Below are positions 25,156-34,773 of a DNA stretch of 64,000 nt, piece after piece. The DNA comes from Hyphomicrobiales bacterium (GTDB lineage: Bacteria; Pseudomonadota; Alphaproteobacteria; Rhizobiales; Rhizobiaceae). The notes under the pieces were generated by a model, which did no database searches, had not been told where the DNA came from, and saw nothing but the letters and a program-made list of their open reading frames with translations. The stretch lies in contig UBTA01000008.1 in NCBI GenBank assembly GCA_900468065.1, positions 1 to 64,000 of the forward strand, written 5' to 3'. Each line of letters starts with the position of its first letter. Positions within the stretch are counted from its first letter, which is position 1. Made by a program: the position numbers and the translations under genes.

Positions 25156-26043
25156 ATGATCTCCAGCAACACCATGAGCCCGGCCGAACTTGCCGCCCTT
25201 TTGCATTTTCATGCGGAAGCCGGGGTCGAATGGCTGCTGGAAGACGTGCCTGTCGATCGCTTTGCGGAGTTTACCGCGGCAAAGGTTGCGCGCGGTAATG
25301 GTGCGTCGCAAGCCATGCAGCGGACGCAGACCTCAGAGCGCGTTGATGTGTCCAGCGCGCCGGTCGCCCGTGAAAACGGCAATCGGGCTGCCAACAAGCC
25401 GCAGGCGGCACCGGCAGCTGTCCCGCAAATGGCCATTCCCGACGAGCAGGCCATTGCCGAGGCCCGGTTTGCGGCGAATTCTGCCCGCTCTCTTGACGAG
25501 CTCAAGAGCGCCATGGAGGCCTTTTCCGGCTGCAATCTTCGCAACAGCGCCCGCAACATGGTGTTTGCCGACGGCAATCCCTCCTCCGGCATTCTGGTGA
25601 TCGGCCCGGTGCCGAATGGCGACGACGACCGCGAGGGGGTTCCGTTTTCGGGCAAGCAGGGTCAGATGCTGGAACGCATGCTGGCGGCCATCGGGCTTGA
25701 CCGGACATCGGTGCTTTTGACCAATGTCATTCCCTGGCGGCCGCCGGGAAACCGCCCGCCCTCGCCCCGCGAAACCGACATCTGCCGTCCGTTCATCGAA
25801 CGCCAGATCGCGCTGGCCGAACCACGCCACCTGCTGATCCTCGGCAATTTCGCCGCCCGTTTCTTCTTTGGCGGCAACGAAATGATCCATCACATGCGTG
25901 GCGAATGGCGCGATATTCAGGTTGGCGGTACCACGGTGCCTGCCCTTGCCACCCTGCACCCGCAGGACCTGACCTCGGCCCCGGCCAGCAAGCGGCTCGC
26001 CTGGCAGGATCTGCTGGCCTTTCGCGCCCGGATTCGTGGTTAA
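25156..26043 (+). CDS. Divergent uracil-DNA glycosylase superfamily protein (family 4-like)
   Basis: 295 residues from ATG 25156 (ATG 25174 also possible; neither has a strong ribosome binding site). The first 100 residues are a variable linker; residues 110-290 match alphaproteobacterial family-4 UDGs: AFSGCNLRNSARNMVFADG, PFSGKQGQMLERML, VLLTNVIPWRPPGN and LHPQDLTSAPASKRLAWQD with the motif-2 histidine. The catalytic first motif, usually GEAPG followed by ED, reads GPVPNGDDD, losing the conserved Glu/Gly. Only two plausible cluster cysteines are seen. It may be a repair enzyme with altered specificity or a non-catalytic DNA-binding paralogue. Confidence 0.8.
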   Translation: MISSNTMSPAELAALLHFHAEAGVEWLLEDVPVDRFAEFTAAKVARGNGASQAMQRTQTSERVDVSSAPVARENGNRAANKPQAAPAAVPQMAIPDEQAIAEARFAANSARSLDELKSAMEAFSGCNLRNSARNMVFADGNPSSGILVIGPVPNGDDDREGVPFSGKQGQMLERMLAAIGLDRTSVLLTNVIPWRPPGNRPPSPRETDICRPFIERQIALAEPRHLLILGNFAARFFFGGNEMIHHMRGEWRDIQVGGTTVPALATLHPQDLTSAPASKRLAWQDLLAFRARIRG

Positions 26044-26196
26044 GACTGTCTGAACCCGGCACCTGCCTGATTTGTGAACAAACGATGAAAAAAGCCATGC
26101 GGATTGCGCATACCAGCAACGCGAACGCGTCCGTTGCGGAATCGATGTTGCAGTGCAATATAGAACGACGGGAGGACTGGAATAAGGAATTGAACC

Positions 26197-26373
26197 ATGA
26201 CGACCCGTTTTCGCCCTCTGCATTCGAGCTTTGAAACGCTCCGCCACGCCGGCTCGGCGCTGCGCACGCCCTTCAACAGCTTTGGCTCGGCTGCGAACGA
26301 ACAGATGACCGCTGCCGGCTATGGCCACAAGACACGCCCGGCGCAGATCTTTTCAGAATTCGTCCAGCGTTGA
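26197..26373 (+). CDS. Small protein, 58 aa, unknown
   Basis: The ATG at 26197 (AAGGAATTGAACC upstream) opens 58 codons with GC-rich third positions. The product begins MTTRFRPLHSSFETLRHAGS and ends FSEFVQR. It is basic, Ser/Ala/Phe-rich, with no signal peptide or cysteine. A small stem-loop (26380-26405) separates it from a second short ORF. I do not recognise it. Confidence 0.45.
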   Translation: MTTRFRPLHSSFETLRHAGSALRTPFNSFGSAANEQMTAAGYGHKTRPAQIFSEFVQR

Positions 26374-26442
26374 TTTTTTAAGGCCCGCGCAACCGTGCGC
26401 GCCTTTGCCTGGACGCCAGGCCAAGATGAAAGGTATCCGATC

Positions 26443-26589
26443 ATGACAGCATCCCTCCGCTCGCTCCGGATCCTCTTTGCCGATATCGGCACCGCCGTAC
26501 GCGCCTCCGGCGAATATAGCCGCCTCAGCAAGGAAGCCCCGGCTGCCAATGCCGACCGTCATGCGGTCAGCGCCTTCCTGCCGAAGTAA
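26443..26589 (+). CDS. Small protein, 48 aa, unknown
   Basis: The ATG at 26443, with AAAGG nine bases upstream, opens 48 codons: MTASLRSLRILFADIGTAVR and a charged middle ending AVSAFLPK. It looks like one amphipathic helix plus a polar tail. With the 58-residue ORF just upstream it may form a small two-gene unit; similar short basic peptides are common and unannotated in rhizobia. Function unknown. Confidence 0.4.
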   Translation: MTASLRSLRILFADIGTAVRASGEYSRLSKEAPAANADRHAVSAFLPK

Positions 26590-26811
26590 GCAGCGTTTCA
26601 GGCCGCATTCCGGCCACATCCCTCTTCTGCGCCAAGCCTTGTCGCAATCGACAGCGTCAGCAAAACTGGATAGAGCGACACTCGTTCTTTGATTCCAACA
26701 GCGGCGTGTCGGGCACCGGTTTTCAAGCACGCAATCCGCTCCAACATTTTGAGCGTTTTTCCTGAGCCGTGTGCGTCACAGGCAAAGGATAAATGCGCAT
26801 CCGGAGCCTTC

Positions 26812-28107
26812 ATGCTGGCCAGCCTCAGATCCGTGTTCAGCCTGATGCTTTCGACCCTGCTGATGATGGTTGGCTTCGGGCTGGCAAGCTATGTCATGCC
26901 GGTGCGTTCCGTTGCCGAGGGATGGTCGACATTGACGATCTCGCTGATCGCCACCGGCTATACGCTGGGTTTTACGATCTCCTGCATCATCACCCCGAAA
27001 TTCGTGCTGCGCGTTGGCCATGTGCGGGTCTTTGCCGCGCTGATCACCCTGCTCAGCATCGCCATCCTGATGTGCGGACTGGTGGTCGACTGGCGGGCAT
27101 GGATCTTCTTTCGGGCCATTTCCGGCTTTGCAATTTCAGGAAGCTATCTGGTCATCGAAAGCTGGCTCAACGAACGAGTGACCAACGAAAACCGCGGCAT
27201 GCTGTTTTCGCTCTATCTGATCACCACCATGGTCGGCACGATCGGCGGGCAATATCTGGTGCCGCTTGGCGATCCGACCAATTCGTCGCTGTTCATCCTG
27301 TGTGGTGTGTTGTTTTCACTGGCGCTTTTGCCGACGGCGCTGTCTTCCTCGGCAATGCCCGCCCCGCCGGCCCAAGCCAATTTCGACGTACCGGGACTGT
27401 TCCGCCGCTCGCCCGTCGCCGTCGTCGGCGCGTTTCTCGCCGGTGCCATGTCCGGCGCCTGGCTCAATCTTGGCGGTGTCTTCACCCAGAAGATCGGCCT
27501 TTCCACGGCGGAAGGGGCAACATTGCTGGCGGCCCTTCTCACCGGCAGCGCCATTTCGCAGATCCCGATCGGCCGGACATCCGACCGGATCGACAGGCGG
27601 ATCGTTATGGTCGGCTGCGGCATCGTTGGCGTTGTCTCCTGCCTGGCCATGGTCGCTTTCGTCGGTTCCAGCCCGCTGGTGCTCTATGTCATCGCTGCCT
27701 TCGTCGGTTCCGTGCTGTTTCCGATCTATGCGCTGAACGTCGCCCATGCCAACGACCTTGCCGAACCGAACGAATATGTCGAGGTCTCCTCCGGCATGAT
27801 GATCACCTACGGCATCGGCACGATATCCGGACCGCTGATGGTCGGGCCGGTGATGGACCGCTTCGGTCCGCCGTCGCTGTTTGTCCTTCTGGCCGTCTAT
27901 TTTGCGCTCTACGCCGCCTATGCCGCCTGGCGTATCGCCCAGCGCGGCCACACCGATGGGCTTGTTTCCAAGTCCGACTTCCAGGCCAATACCGTGCCGA
28001 CACCGGGGACGGAGGCCGTCAACGCCATGAACCAGGCAGCGCGGCCTTCCGATCTGATCGACGACGACACGGCTCCGACCCAATCCTCTGACAAATCCGG
28101 CCCTTGA
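26812..28107 (+). CDS. MFS transporter
   Basis: 431 residues with twelve membrane helices and a hydrophilic C-terminal tail from about residue 380. The MFS loop 2-3 motif is weak; clearer are FRAISGFAISGSYLVIESWL in helix 4-5, IGRTSDRIDRR as the repeated motif after helix 8 and TYGIGTISGPLMVGPVMDR in helix 11. The pattern resembles the YcaD-like subgroup; the substrate is unknown. The ATG at 26812 is chosen for CCGGAG upstream and a direct helix start; an in-frame extension to 26689 is not coding-like. It converges with the EamA transporter. Confidence 0.88.
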   Translation: MLASLRSVFSLMLSTLLMMVGFGLASYVMPVRSVAEGWSTLTISLIATGYTLGFTISCIITPKFVLRVGHVRVFAALITLLSIAILMCGLVVDWRAWIFFRAISGFAISGSYLVIESWLNERVTNENRGMLFSLYLITTMVGTIGGQYLVPLGDPTNSSLFILCGVLFSLALLPTALSSSAMPAPPAQANFDVPGLFRRSPVAVVGAFLAGAMSGAWLNLGGVFTQKIGLSTAEGATLLAALLTGSAISQIPIGRTSDRIDRRIVMVGCGIVGVVSCLAMVAFVGSSPLVLYVIAAFVGSVLFPIYALNVAHANDLAEPNEYVEVSSGMMITYGIGTISGPLMVGPVMDRFGPPSLFVLLAVYFALYAAYAAWRIAQRGHTDGLVSKSDFQANTVPTPGTEAVNAMNQAARPSDLIDDDTAPTQSSDKSGP

Positions 28108-28122
28108 GCAATCAGACCTTGG

Positions 28123-29061
28123 TCATCCCTGCGGCGTGATGTGCTTGCGCGCACCTCGGCGCTCAAGGCCAAGCTGATGCTCGCGAAAAATGATGAAGAT
28201 GCCGGCGCCGACGACGATCGCCGTGCCGATCAGCATGACGCCCGTCGGCACTTCGTCGAACAGGAAATAGCCGATCAGCAGCCCGAGCAGGATCGAGGTA
28301 TATTCGAACGGGGCAATCGTCGACATGTCGGCATAGCGGTAGCTCTGCGTCAGAAGGATCTGGGCGACGCCGCCGCAAAACCCTGCCCCCATCAACAGCA
28401 GAAAGGACGTCATCGGCAGTGGTTCCCAGCCGAACGGCAGAGACAACAGCGAGAAACACGCGGCCGAAAGCGAGAAATAGAGCACGATCGTATGCGTCTT
28501 TTCCTTGGCGATCAGCTTGCGGACCAGCACCATGGCGACGGCGCCGAGTGCCGCCGACAGAAGCACCGCCAATGCGCCGAGCGCTTCCTGCGAGCCAAAC
28601 CCGCCGTCGCTCAGCAATGTCACGCGCGGCCAGGTGATGATCATCACCCCGACCAGCCCGATCAGCACTGCCGACCAGCGATAGATCCGAACCGTCTCCT
28701 TGAGAAACACCGCTGCAAAGACGACGGCGAGCAACGGCATGGCATAACCGATCGCGATCGCTTCGGGCAGCGGCAGGTGCACCAGACCGTAGAATCCGAA
28801 ACTCATGGCCAGGATACCGATGAACCCGCGCGCCAGATGGCCGAAAATATCCTTGGTGTGGAAGGCGGTGCGCAAATGCCCCTTGAAGGCGAGATAGCCG
28901 AGGATCGGCACCATGGCGAAGGCCGAGCGGTAGAAGGTGATCTGGCCGGTGGCAATCTCCGTACCCGCCGCCTTGATCAGAGTTGCCATGCAAACGAAAA
29001 CCAGTACGGACATGACCTTGAGGGTAATGCCCTTCATCGGGTGGGGGAATTCGGAATCCAT
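28123..29061 (-). CDS. EamA/DMT-family transporter
   Basis: About 312 residues with ten membrane helices in two EamA repeats (about 10-145 and 155-290). Features include the early FYRSAFAMVPILGYL, the repeat end PLLAVVFAAVFLKETV and its second-half counterpart PFEYTSILLGLLIGYFLFDE. The family exports amino acids, purines and other metabolites; the substrate is unknown. The start is uncertain: ATG 29059-29061 is used, a GTG at 29071-29073 would add four residues, and the ATG before KGITLKVM is also possible. Confidence 0.85.
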   Translation of the reverse strand: MDSEFPHPMKGITLKVMSVLVFVCMATLIKAAGTEIATGQITFYRSAFAMVPILGYLAFKGHLRTAFHTKDIFGHLARGFIGILAMSFGFYGLVHLPLPEAIAIGYAMPLLAVVFAAVFLKETVRIYRWSAVLIGLVGVMIITWPRVTLLSDGGFGSQEALGALAVLLSAALGAVAMVLVRKLIAKEKTHTIVLYFSLSAACFSLLSLPFGWEPLPMTSFLLLMGAGFCGGVAQILLTQSYRYADMSTIAPFEYTSILLGLLIGYFLFDEVPTGVMLIGTAIVVGAGIFIIFREHQLGLERRGARKHITPQG

Positions 29062-29579
29062 TGCGGGTCGCACTCATCGGACGAGGGCAGCGGGCCGGAA
29101 ATCATAGGAAACGACAGGCTGCGGGGGAAGTAGGCGATCGGAGAATCCGTCGCCGGGATCCTGTCACCTTAACGCGCGATATTTGAAGGAGGGATCAATT
29201 TTCGTGATGAGTGGCGGAAATATTTGATGCACCTGCCCCTCGCGCTTACACTCGGACGAACAGCCAATTGGCCATCCAGCAAGCAATCTGGCGGGCGAAA
29301 ACTGCGGCCTTGAGATAAACGCTGACAATTGGCTGTAAAATTACGTAACCTGTGCCAAAAATACACGACTGATTTAAATATTGTTAGGGCGAATTTCGTA
29401 AGTCTCTGAACAAGCAAAGAACGGGACAGGTCGGGCATGCCGGAAAAATGGCACATGCCCGCGAAAAGACCGCCTTGCGATCACACCGGAAGCTTCGCAT
29501 CTTCAGCGCAGCCTCTTCACAGAGACAAAGCCTCACCACCGGCGTCGTGACGCAGCGGATGATGCAAGCGGGACAAACA
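29062..29579. other. 518-bp divergent gap between EamA and PepN genes, with a spaced inverted repeat
   Basis: No coding frame is convincing here; the PepN frame is open upstream to 29448 but lacks coding character before 29559. ACAGCCAATTG (29260-29270) and its exact complement CAATTGGCTGT (29326-29336) are spaced by 55 bp. The stretch 29336-29400 is AT-rich and promoter-like. Confidence 0.5.
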
Positions 29580-32228
29580 ATGCGGACAGATACGGGCGAG
29601 ATCATTCATCTGGAAGACTACCGGCCGACGGATTTCGTTCTTGAGAGGGTGGACCTCACCTTCGAACTCGATCCGACTGAAACCAAGGTCGAAGCCCGAT
29701 TGATCTTCCACCGGCGCGAAGGTGTCAGCGCAGATGCGCCGCTGATCCTCGACGGCGACGAACTGAAGATGACGGGCCTGCTGCTCGACCAGGAAGAAAT
29801 TCCGGCCGCGAATTACGATGCAGCGGAACACACGCTGACGATTCGCAACCTGCCGGCAACGGCACCCTTTGAAGTGACGATCACCACCGAGATCAATCCC
29901 GAGGCCAACACCACGCTGATGGGCCTCTATCGCACCAGCAATGTCTATTGCACGCAGTGCGAGGCCGAGGGCTTCCGCCGCATCACCTATTTCCCGGACC
30001 GTCCGGATGTACTCGCCGTCTACACGGTCAACATCATCGCCGACAAGGCGACCGCACCGCTGCTGCTCTCCAACGGCAACTATCTCGGCGGCGCCGGCAT
30101 GGGCGACGGCCGGCATTTTGCTGCCTGGTACGATCCGCATCCGAAGCCGAGCTATCTCTTCGCGTTGGTCGCCGGTGATCTCGGCGTTGTCGAAGACACG
30201 TTCACCACCATGTCCGGCCGCGAGGTCGCGCTGAAAATCTATGTCGAGCATGGCAAGGAGCTGCGCGCCGCCTACGCCATGGATGCGCTGAAGCGCTCGA
30301 TGACCTGGGACGAGGAACGGTTTGGCCGCGAATACGATCTGGATATTTTCATGATCGTCGCCGTGTCCGACTTCAACATGGGCGCCATGGAGAACAAGGG
30401 GCTGAACGTCTTCAACGACAAGTACGTTCTTGCCGACCCGGAAACCGCGACCGATGCCGACTACGCCAATATCGAGGCCATCATCGCGCATGAATATTTC
30501 CACAACTGGACCGGAAACCGCATCACCTGCCGCGACTGGTTCCAGCTCTGCCTGAAGGAAGGCCTGACGGTCTACCGCGACCATGAGTTTTCCGCCGACC
30601 AGCGCTCGCGCACCGTCAAGCGCATCGCCGAAGTCCGGCATCTGAAAGCCGAGCAATTCCCGGAGGATGCCGGTCCGCTGGCGCATCCGGTCCGCCCGAC
30701 AAAATTCCGCGAGATCAATAATTTCTATACGACCACCGTCTATGAAAAGGGCTCTGAAGTTACCCGGATGATCGCCACGCTGCTCGGCGCCGACCTCTTC
30801 AAGCAGGGCATGGATCTCTATTTCGACCGCCATGACGGACAGGCTGTGACGATCGAGGATTTCGTCGCCTGCTTCGCTGAAGTCAGCAAGCGGGACTTTA
30901 CCCAGTTTTCGCTCTGGTATCACCAGGCGGGTACGCCGCTGGTCAGTGCCTCGACGGCCTATGACGCCGGGAAGCAGACATTGACGCTGTCGCTCGAGCA
31001 GATGGTGCCGCCAACGCCCGGCCAGAGCGCCAAGGAGCCGATGTATATTCCACTGCGCATCGGCCTTCTGCTGGAGGATGGTTCAGAGGCCGCTGTCACC
31101 ACCGTGACCGGCGCCGAGATGACCGGCGACGTGCTGCATCTCGTCGAGCGCACGCAGACTGTCGTCTTTAGCGGCATCGTCTCGCGCCCGGTCCTGTCCT
31201 TGAACCGCGGCTTCTCGACGCCGATCAACCTGCATTTCGAGCAGACGGCCGCCGATCGTGCGCACATCGCCAAGCATGAGAGCGACCTGTTTGCCCGCTG
31301 GCAGGCCCTGAACGATCTCGCGTTGCCCAATCTTGTCGCCGCCGCTGCCAGCGCGACGGCAGGCGAGCCCGTGCAATGCGACACATCCCTGATCGACGCC
31401 CTGCTTGCGGCAGCCGCTGACGGCGAGCTTGAGCCTGCGTTCAGAGCCCAGGCCCTGGCGCTGCCCAGCGAAGCCGATATCGCCCGCGAAATCGGTGGCA
31501 ATAACGACCCTGACGCTATCCATGCGGGGCGTCAGCAGATCATGGTGGCGATCGCCAAAGCGGGACAGGCCATTTTCGAAAAGCTGGCCGACGAGATGGT
31601 AGTCACCGGTCCGTTCAGCCCGGATGCCGCCAGCGCCGGACGCCGGGCGCTGCGCAACACCGCCCTCTCCTATCTCGTCTATGCGGAAAACGACCCCGCC
31701 CGGGCCGTGGATGCGTTCAAATCCGCCAACAACATGACGGACCTCAGCCAGGCGCTGACAATTCTGGCACACCGGTTTCCGGACACGGCCGAAACGGCGG
31801 ATGCGCTTGCGTCCTTCAAGACGCGCTTTGCCGGCAATGCGCTGGTGATAGACAAGTGGTTCACCATCCAGGCGACCATTCCGGGCGCTGCAGCCCTTGC
31901 CCGCGTCACGGCCCTGATGGCCGATCCGCTGTTCAATGGCTCCAATCCGAACCGGGTGCGCGCGCTCGTCGGCACGTTCGCCTTTTCGAACCCAACCGGT
32001 TTCAACCGCGCCGACGGCGAAGGTTACCGGTTCCTGGCACGCCAGATTCTCAACATCGATCCGCGCAATCCGCAGCTGGCTGCGCGTATTCTCACCTCGA
32101 TGCGATCCTGGCGCTCACTGGAAACCGGCCGTGCCGAACAGGCCCGGAACGCGCTGCGCGAAATCGCCGCAGCACCCAAGCTATCCGCCGATGTCAGCGA
32201 CATCGTCGAGCGCATGCTCAAAGGATAG
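29580..32228 (+). CDS. pepN: Aminopeptidase N (M1 zinc metallopeptidase)
   Basis: 882 residues from ATG 29580 (MRTDTGEIIHLEDYRP), the usual size for alphaproteobacterial PepN; in-frame ATGs at 29559 and 29562 are alternatives. The exopeptidase motif GAMEN is at 268-272. Zinc ligands H304-EYF-H308 and E327 (KEG) form the HExxH-x18-E site, and Tyr in ITTTVYEK-type NNFYTTTVYEKG supplies the transition-state residue. The C-terminal helical domain (DUF3458-type) runs from about 450 to 882. It is cytosolic and releases N-terminal amino acids from peptides. A strong terminator follows at 32251. Confidence 0.95.
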   Translation: MRTDTGEIIHLEDYRPTDFVLERVDLTFELDPTETKVEARLIFHRREGVSADAPLILDGDELKMTGLLLDQEEIPAANYDAAEHTLTIRNLPATAPFEVTITTEINPEANTTLMGLYRTSNVYCTQCEAEGFRRITYFPDRPDVLAVYTVNIIADKATAPLLLSNGNYLGGAGMGDGRHFAAWYDPHPKPSYLFALVAGDLGVVEDTFTTMSGREVALKIYVEHGKELRAAYAMDALKRSMTWDEERFGREYDLDIFMIVAVSDFNMGAMENKGLNVFNDKYVLADPETATDADYANIEAIIAHEYFHNWTGNRITCRDWFQLCLKEGLTVYRDHEFSADQRSRTVKRIAEVRHLKAEQFPEDAGPLAHPVRPTKFREINNFYTTTVYEKGSEVTRMIATLLGADLFKQGMDLYFDRHDGQAVTIEDFVACFAEVSKRDFTQFSLWYHQAGTPLVSASTAYDAGKQTLTLSLEQMVPPTPGQSAKEPMYIPLRIGLLLEDGSEAAVTTVTGAEMTGDVLHLVERTQTVVFSGIVSRPVLSLNRGFSTPINLHFEQTAADRAHIAKHESDLFARWQALNDLALPNLVAAAASATAGEPVQCDTSLIDALLAAAADGELEPAFRAQALALPSEADIAREIGGNNDPDAIHAGRQQIMVAIAKAGQAIFEKLADEMVVTGPFSPDAASAGRRALRNTALSYLVYAENDPARAVDAFKSANNMTDLSQALTILAHRFPDTAETADALASFKTRFAGNALVIDKWFTIQATIPGAAALARVTALMADPLFNGSNPNRVRALVGTFAFSNPTGFNRADGEGYRFLARQILNIDPRNPQLAARILTSMRSWRSLETGRAEQARNALREIAAAPKLSADVSDIVERMLKG

Positions 32229-32250
32229 AGACATTCACCGGACCTGACGA

Positions 32251-32277
32251 AAACCCCGCAGCTGCGGGGTTTTTCGT
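32251..32277 (+). terminator. Rho-independent terminator of pepN
   Basis: AAAACCCCGCAGCTGCGGGG followed by TTTTTC: an 8-bp GC stem (ACCCCGCA region with TGCGGGGT) and a T-tract, 23 bp after the pepN stop. Confidence 0.9.
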
Positions 32278-32329
32278 TTCTATCGACGTGAAAACGCCAA
32301 TAGTGCAATTTTCCCATGACGATAAATGG

Positions 32330-32344
32330 TTAATGAAGTTTTAC
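32330..32344 (+). promoter_or_regulatory. One-mismatch CtrA-like box upstream of pleC
   Basis: TTAA (32330-32333), seven bases, then TTAC (32341-32344): the CtrA spacing with one mismatch in the second half. It lies 89 bp before the pleC start in an AT-rich promoter-like stretch. PleC acts upstream of CtrA, so feedback is plausible but unproved. Confidence 0.3.
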
Positions 32345-32432
32345 TTTTCCCTCTGGACAAGGCGAATCACAATTGATTCATTGGGGCAGGTTCGAGCGAG
32401 CGGCGCTTCGAATCACATGAGGGTTTACAGAT

Positions 32433-34772
32433 TTGACGAAGATGGCGGAAGCGCAGCGGGGACGCGCAGCCGGTGAGCGGTTGCGTCCCAAATTTCCAGG
32501 CTTTTCAAGGCTGGAACGGGACGTTATCCAGCACGCACGGATTTTTACCGAGCCGGCAGTACGCCGTCTTGCGGGTGCTGAGCCGTTGCTCAAGCGCTCG
32601 ATCCCGATCCTGATCACCGCGTTTCTTCTCGTCGTTGCCATTTCCCGCATCAGCGGCATCATGGTCGAGTATGCGCGCATGGAGGCAAGCTCGCGCCAAG
32701 TCACCGTCCTTGCTGCAGCGACCGCCAGTGCAGCACTTCAGGAAAACGGCGTCGCCCTGTTCGACAAGGCACAGAAATGGGATGTCGAGCAGCGGCTGAA
32801 CGCCGTCCTCTCCCCCGACATGCTTGAACCGGGCGCCTTCGTGCTCACGGTGCGCAATGACGGCCGGATTTTCGCAAGCTCTCCAGATGGTGCCGTCTAT
32901 ACCGGGCGCACGCTCAATGCCGTGGCGCCGGAAGTTGCAGCCTTCCAGTATTTCGGCGAACGTTCCACCGTGATGAAGACCTTCATTGGCGGCACGGAAC
33001 ATATCGTCGCGTTGATGCAGGTTCCCGGCGGCGCTGGAACGCTGCTTGTGGCCACGCCTCTGGCCGGCATCCAAAAGCTATGGCGGGACGAGGTTTCGCT
33101 GAACGTCACCCTGTTCGCCGGGATCTCGGCGATCCTGCTGATCGTACTTTATGCCTATTACATCCAGGCCAAGCGCGCCCGTGACGCCGATCAGATCTTT
33201 GCGGAATCCAACCTGCGCGTCGAAACCGCCTTGTCGCGCGGACGCTGCGGCCTTTGGGATTTCGACATGCCGAACCGCCGGCTTTTCTGGTCGCGCTCGA
33301 TGTACGAGATGCTTGGCATGCCGCCGCAGAGCAACGTGCTGTCGTTCGGTGATGCCGCGCGGCTGATGCACCCGGATGACGGCAGCATCTACAAGGTCGC
33401 CCGCACCATCGCTAAGGGTGACGCGCGCCAGATCGACCAGATTTTCCGGATGCGCCATGCCGATGGCCACTATGTCTGGATGCGCGCACGTGCGCAGGTC
33501 ATCCGTACCGCCTCCGGCCGTGTGCACCTGATCGGCATCGCCATGGATGTCACCGAGCAGCACCGCCTTGCCCAGCGCTATGCCGAAGCCGACCAGCGGT
33601 TGGCAGACGCCATCGAATGTACGTCCGAGGCCTTCGTGCTCTGGGACAAGAACGACCGGCTGGTGATGTGCAACACCCACTATCAGCAGGCCTATAAGCT
33701 GCCCGACCGGGTGCTGGTTGCCGGCACGGAACGCTCGGTGGTCAATGCTGCCGCCGCCCGCCCGATCATCGAACGGCGCATCGCCGACCCCGACCGGTCC
33801 AACCAGTCGCAGACATCAGAGGTACAACTGTCGGATCAGCGCTGGCTGCAGATCAACGATCGGCGGACCCGCGACGGTGGCCTGGTATCCGTCGGCACCG
33901 ACATCACGCTTTTGAAGCGGCATCAGGTGCGCCTGCGTGAATCCGAGCGCCGCCTGATGGCAACCATCGGCGACCTCTCGACGTCGCGCATCACGCTGGA
34001 GCGCCAGAAGGCAGAGCTCTCCGTCGCCAACTCCAATTACCAGGCTGAAAAGGAACGCGCGGAAGCGGCCAACCGGGCCAAATCCGAATTCCTCGCCAAC
34101 ATGTCGCACGAATTGCGCACACCGCTGAATGCCATTCTCGGCTTCTCGGAAATCCTGCAGAACCAGATGTTCGGACCGCTGGGTTCGGAAAAATACGACG
34201 AATATTCGCACGACATCCATGACAGCGGCAAACATCTGCTCAACGTCATCAACGACATCCTCGACATGTCGAAGATCGAGGCCGGCCAGATGAAGCTCAA
34301 CCGGGAAACCATCGATCTCGCGCCGCTGATCATGGAAACCCTGCGCTTCACCACGATCCCGGCGCAACAGAAGAACATCTGCGTCGATCAGCAGATTTCG
34401 TCCGGCTTGACGATCACTGCCGATCGCCGCGCCATGAAACAGGTGCTGCTCAACCTGTTGTCGAACGCCGTCAAATTCACCAATGAGGGTGGCAAGATTT
34501 CGCTGCGTGCCCGCAAGGTTGCCGGTGCGGTGACGTTGACCATTGCCGATACCGGCATCGGCATCCCGCGTCTTGCACTGGACAAGATCGGCCAGCCTTT
34601 CGAACAGGTCCAAAGCCAATATGCCAAGAGCAAGGGCGGCTCCGGCCTGGGTCTTGCCATCTCCCGGTCGCTGACCAACCTGCATGGCGGCGCGATGAAG
34701 ATCCATTCTCAGGAAAATGTCGGCACGATCATTTCCCTGCGCATACCCGATACGTCACCACGCGTACTATAG
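32433..34772 (+). CDS. pleC: PleC-type cell-cycle sensor histidine kinase/phosphatase
   Basis: 779 residues. A TTG start is supported by TGAGGG nine bases upstream; ATG 32442 is the alternative. Two membrane helices (about 50-70 and 225-247) flank a periplasmic sensor of about 150 residues. PAS domains follow at about 260-385 and 390-500, a coiled coil at 500-545, then the HisKA box with His559 in NMSHELRTPLNAILGFSEIL and an HATPase_c domain (NLLSNAVKFT, ADTGIGIP, GSGLGL). That H-box is the DivJ/PleC/PdhS signature; partners are DivK-type regulators controlling CtrA. The position before glnE and upstream of the degP/cyc genes matches my memory of S. meliloti pleC. Confidence 0.85.
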   Translation: MTKMAEAQRGRAAGERLRPKFPGFSRLERDVIQHARIFTEPAVRRLAGAEPLLKRSIPILITAFLLVVAISRISGIMVEYARMEASSRQVTVLAAATASAALQENGVALFDKAQKWDVEQRLNAVLSPDMLEPGAFVLTVRNDGRIFASSPDGAVYTGRTLNAVAPEVAAFQYFGERSTVMKTFIGGTEHIVALMQVPGGAGTLLVATPLAGIQKLWRDEVSLNVTLFAGISAILLIVLYAYYIQAKRARDADQIFAESNLRVETALSRGRCGLWDFDMPNRRLFWSRSMYEMLGMPPQSNVLSFGDAARLMHPDDGSIYKVARTIAKGDARQIDQIFRMRHADGHYVWMRARAQVIRTASGRVHLIGIAMDVTEQHRLAQRYAEADQRLADAIECTSEAFVLWDKNDRLVMCNTHYQQAYKLPDRVLVAGTERSVVNAAAARPIIERRIADPDRSNQSQTSEVQLSDQRWLQINDRRTRDGGLVSVGTDITLLKRHQVRLRESERRLMATIGDLSTSRITLERQKAELSVANSNYQAEKERAEAANRAKSEFLANMSHELRTPLNAILGFSEILQNQMFGPLGSEKYDEYSHDIHDSGKHLLNVINDILDMSKIEAGQMKLNRETIDLAPLIMETLRFTTIPAQQKNICVDQQISSGLTITADRRAMKQVLLNLLSNAVKFTNEGGKISLRARKVAGAVTLTIADTGIGIPRLALDKIGQPFEQVQSQYAKSKGGSGLGLAISRSLTNLHGGAMKIHSQENVGTIISLRIPDTSPRVL

Positions 34773-34773
34773 G

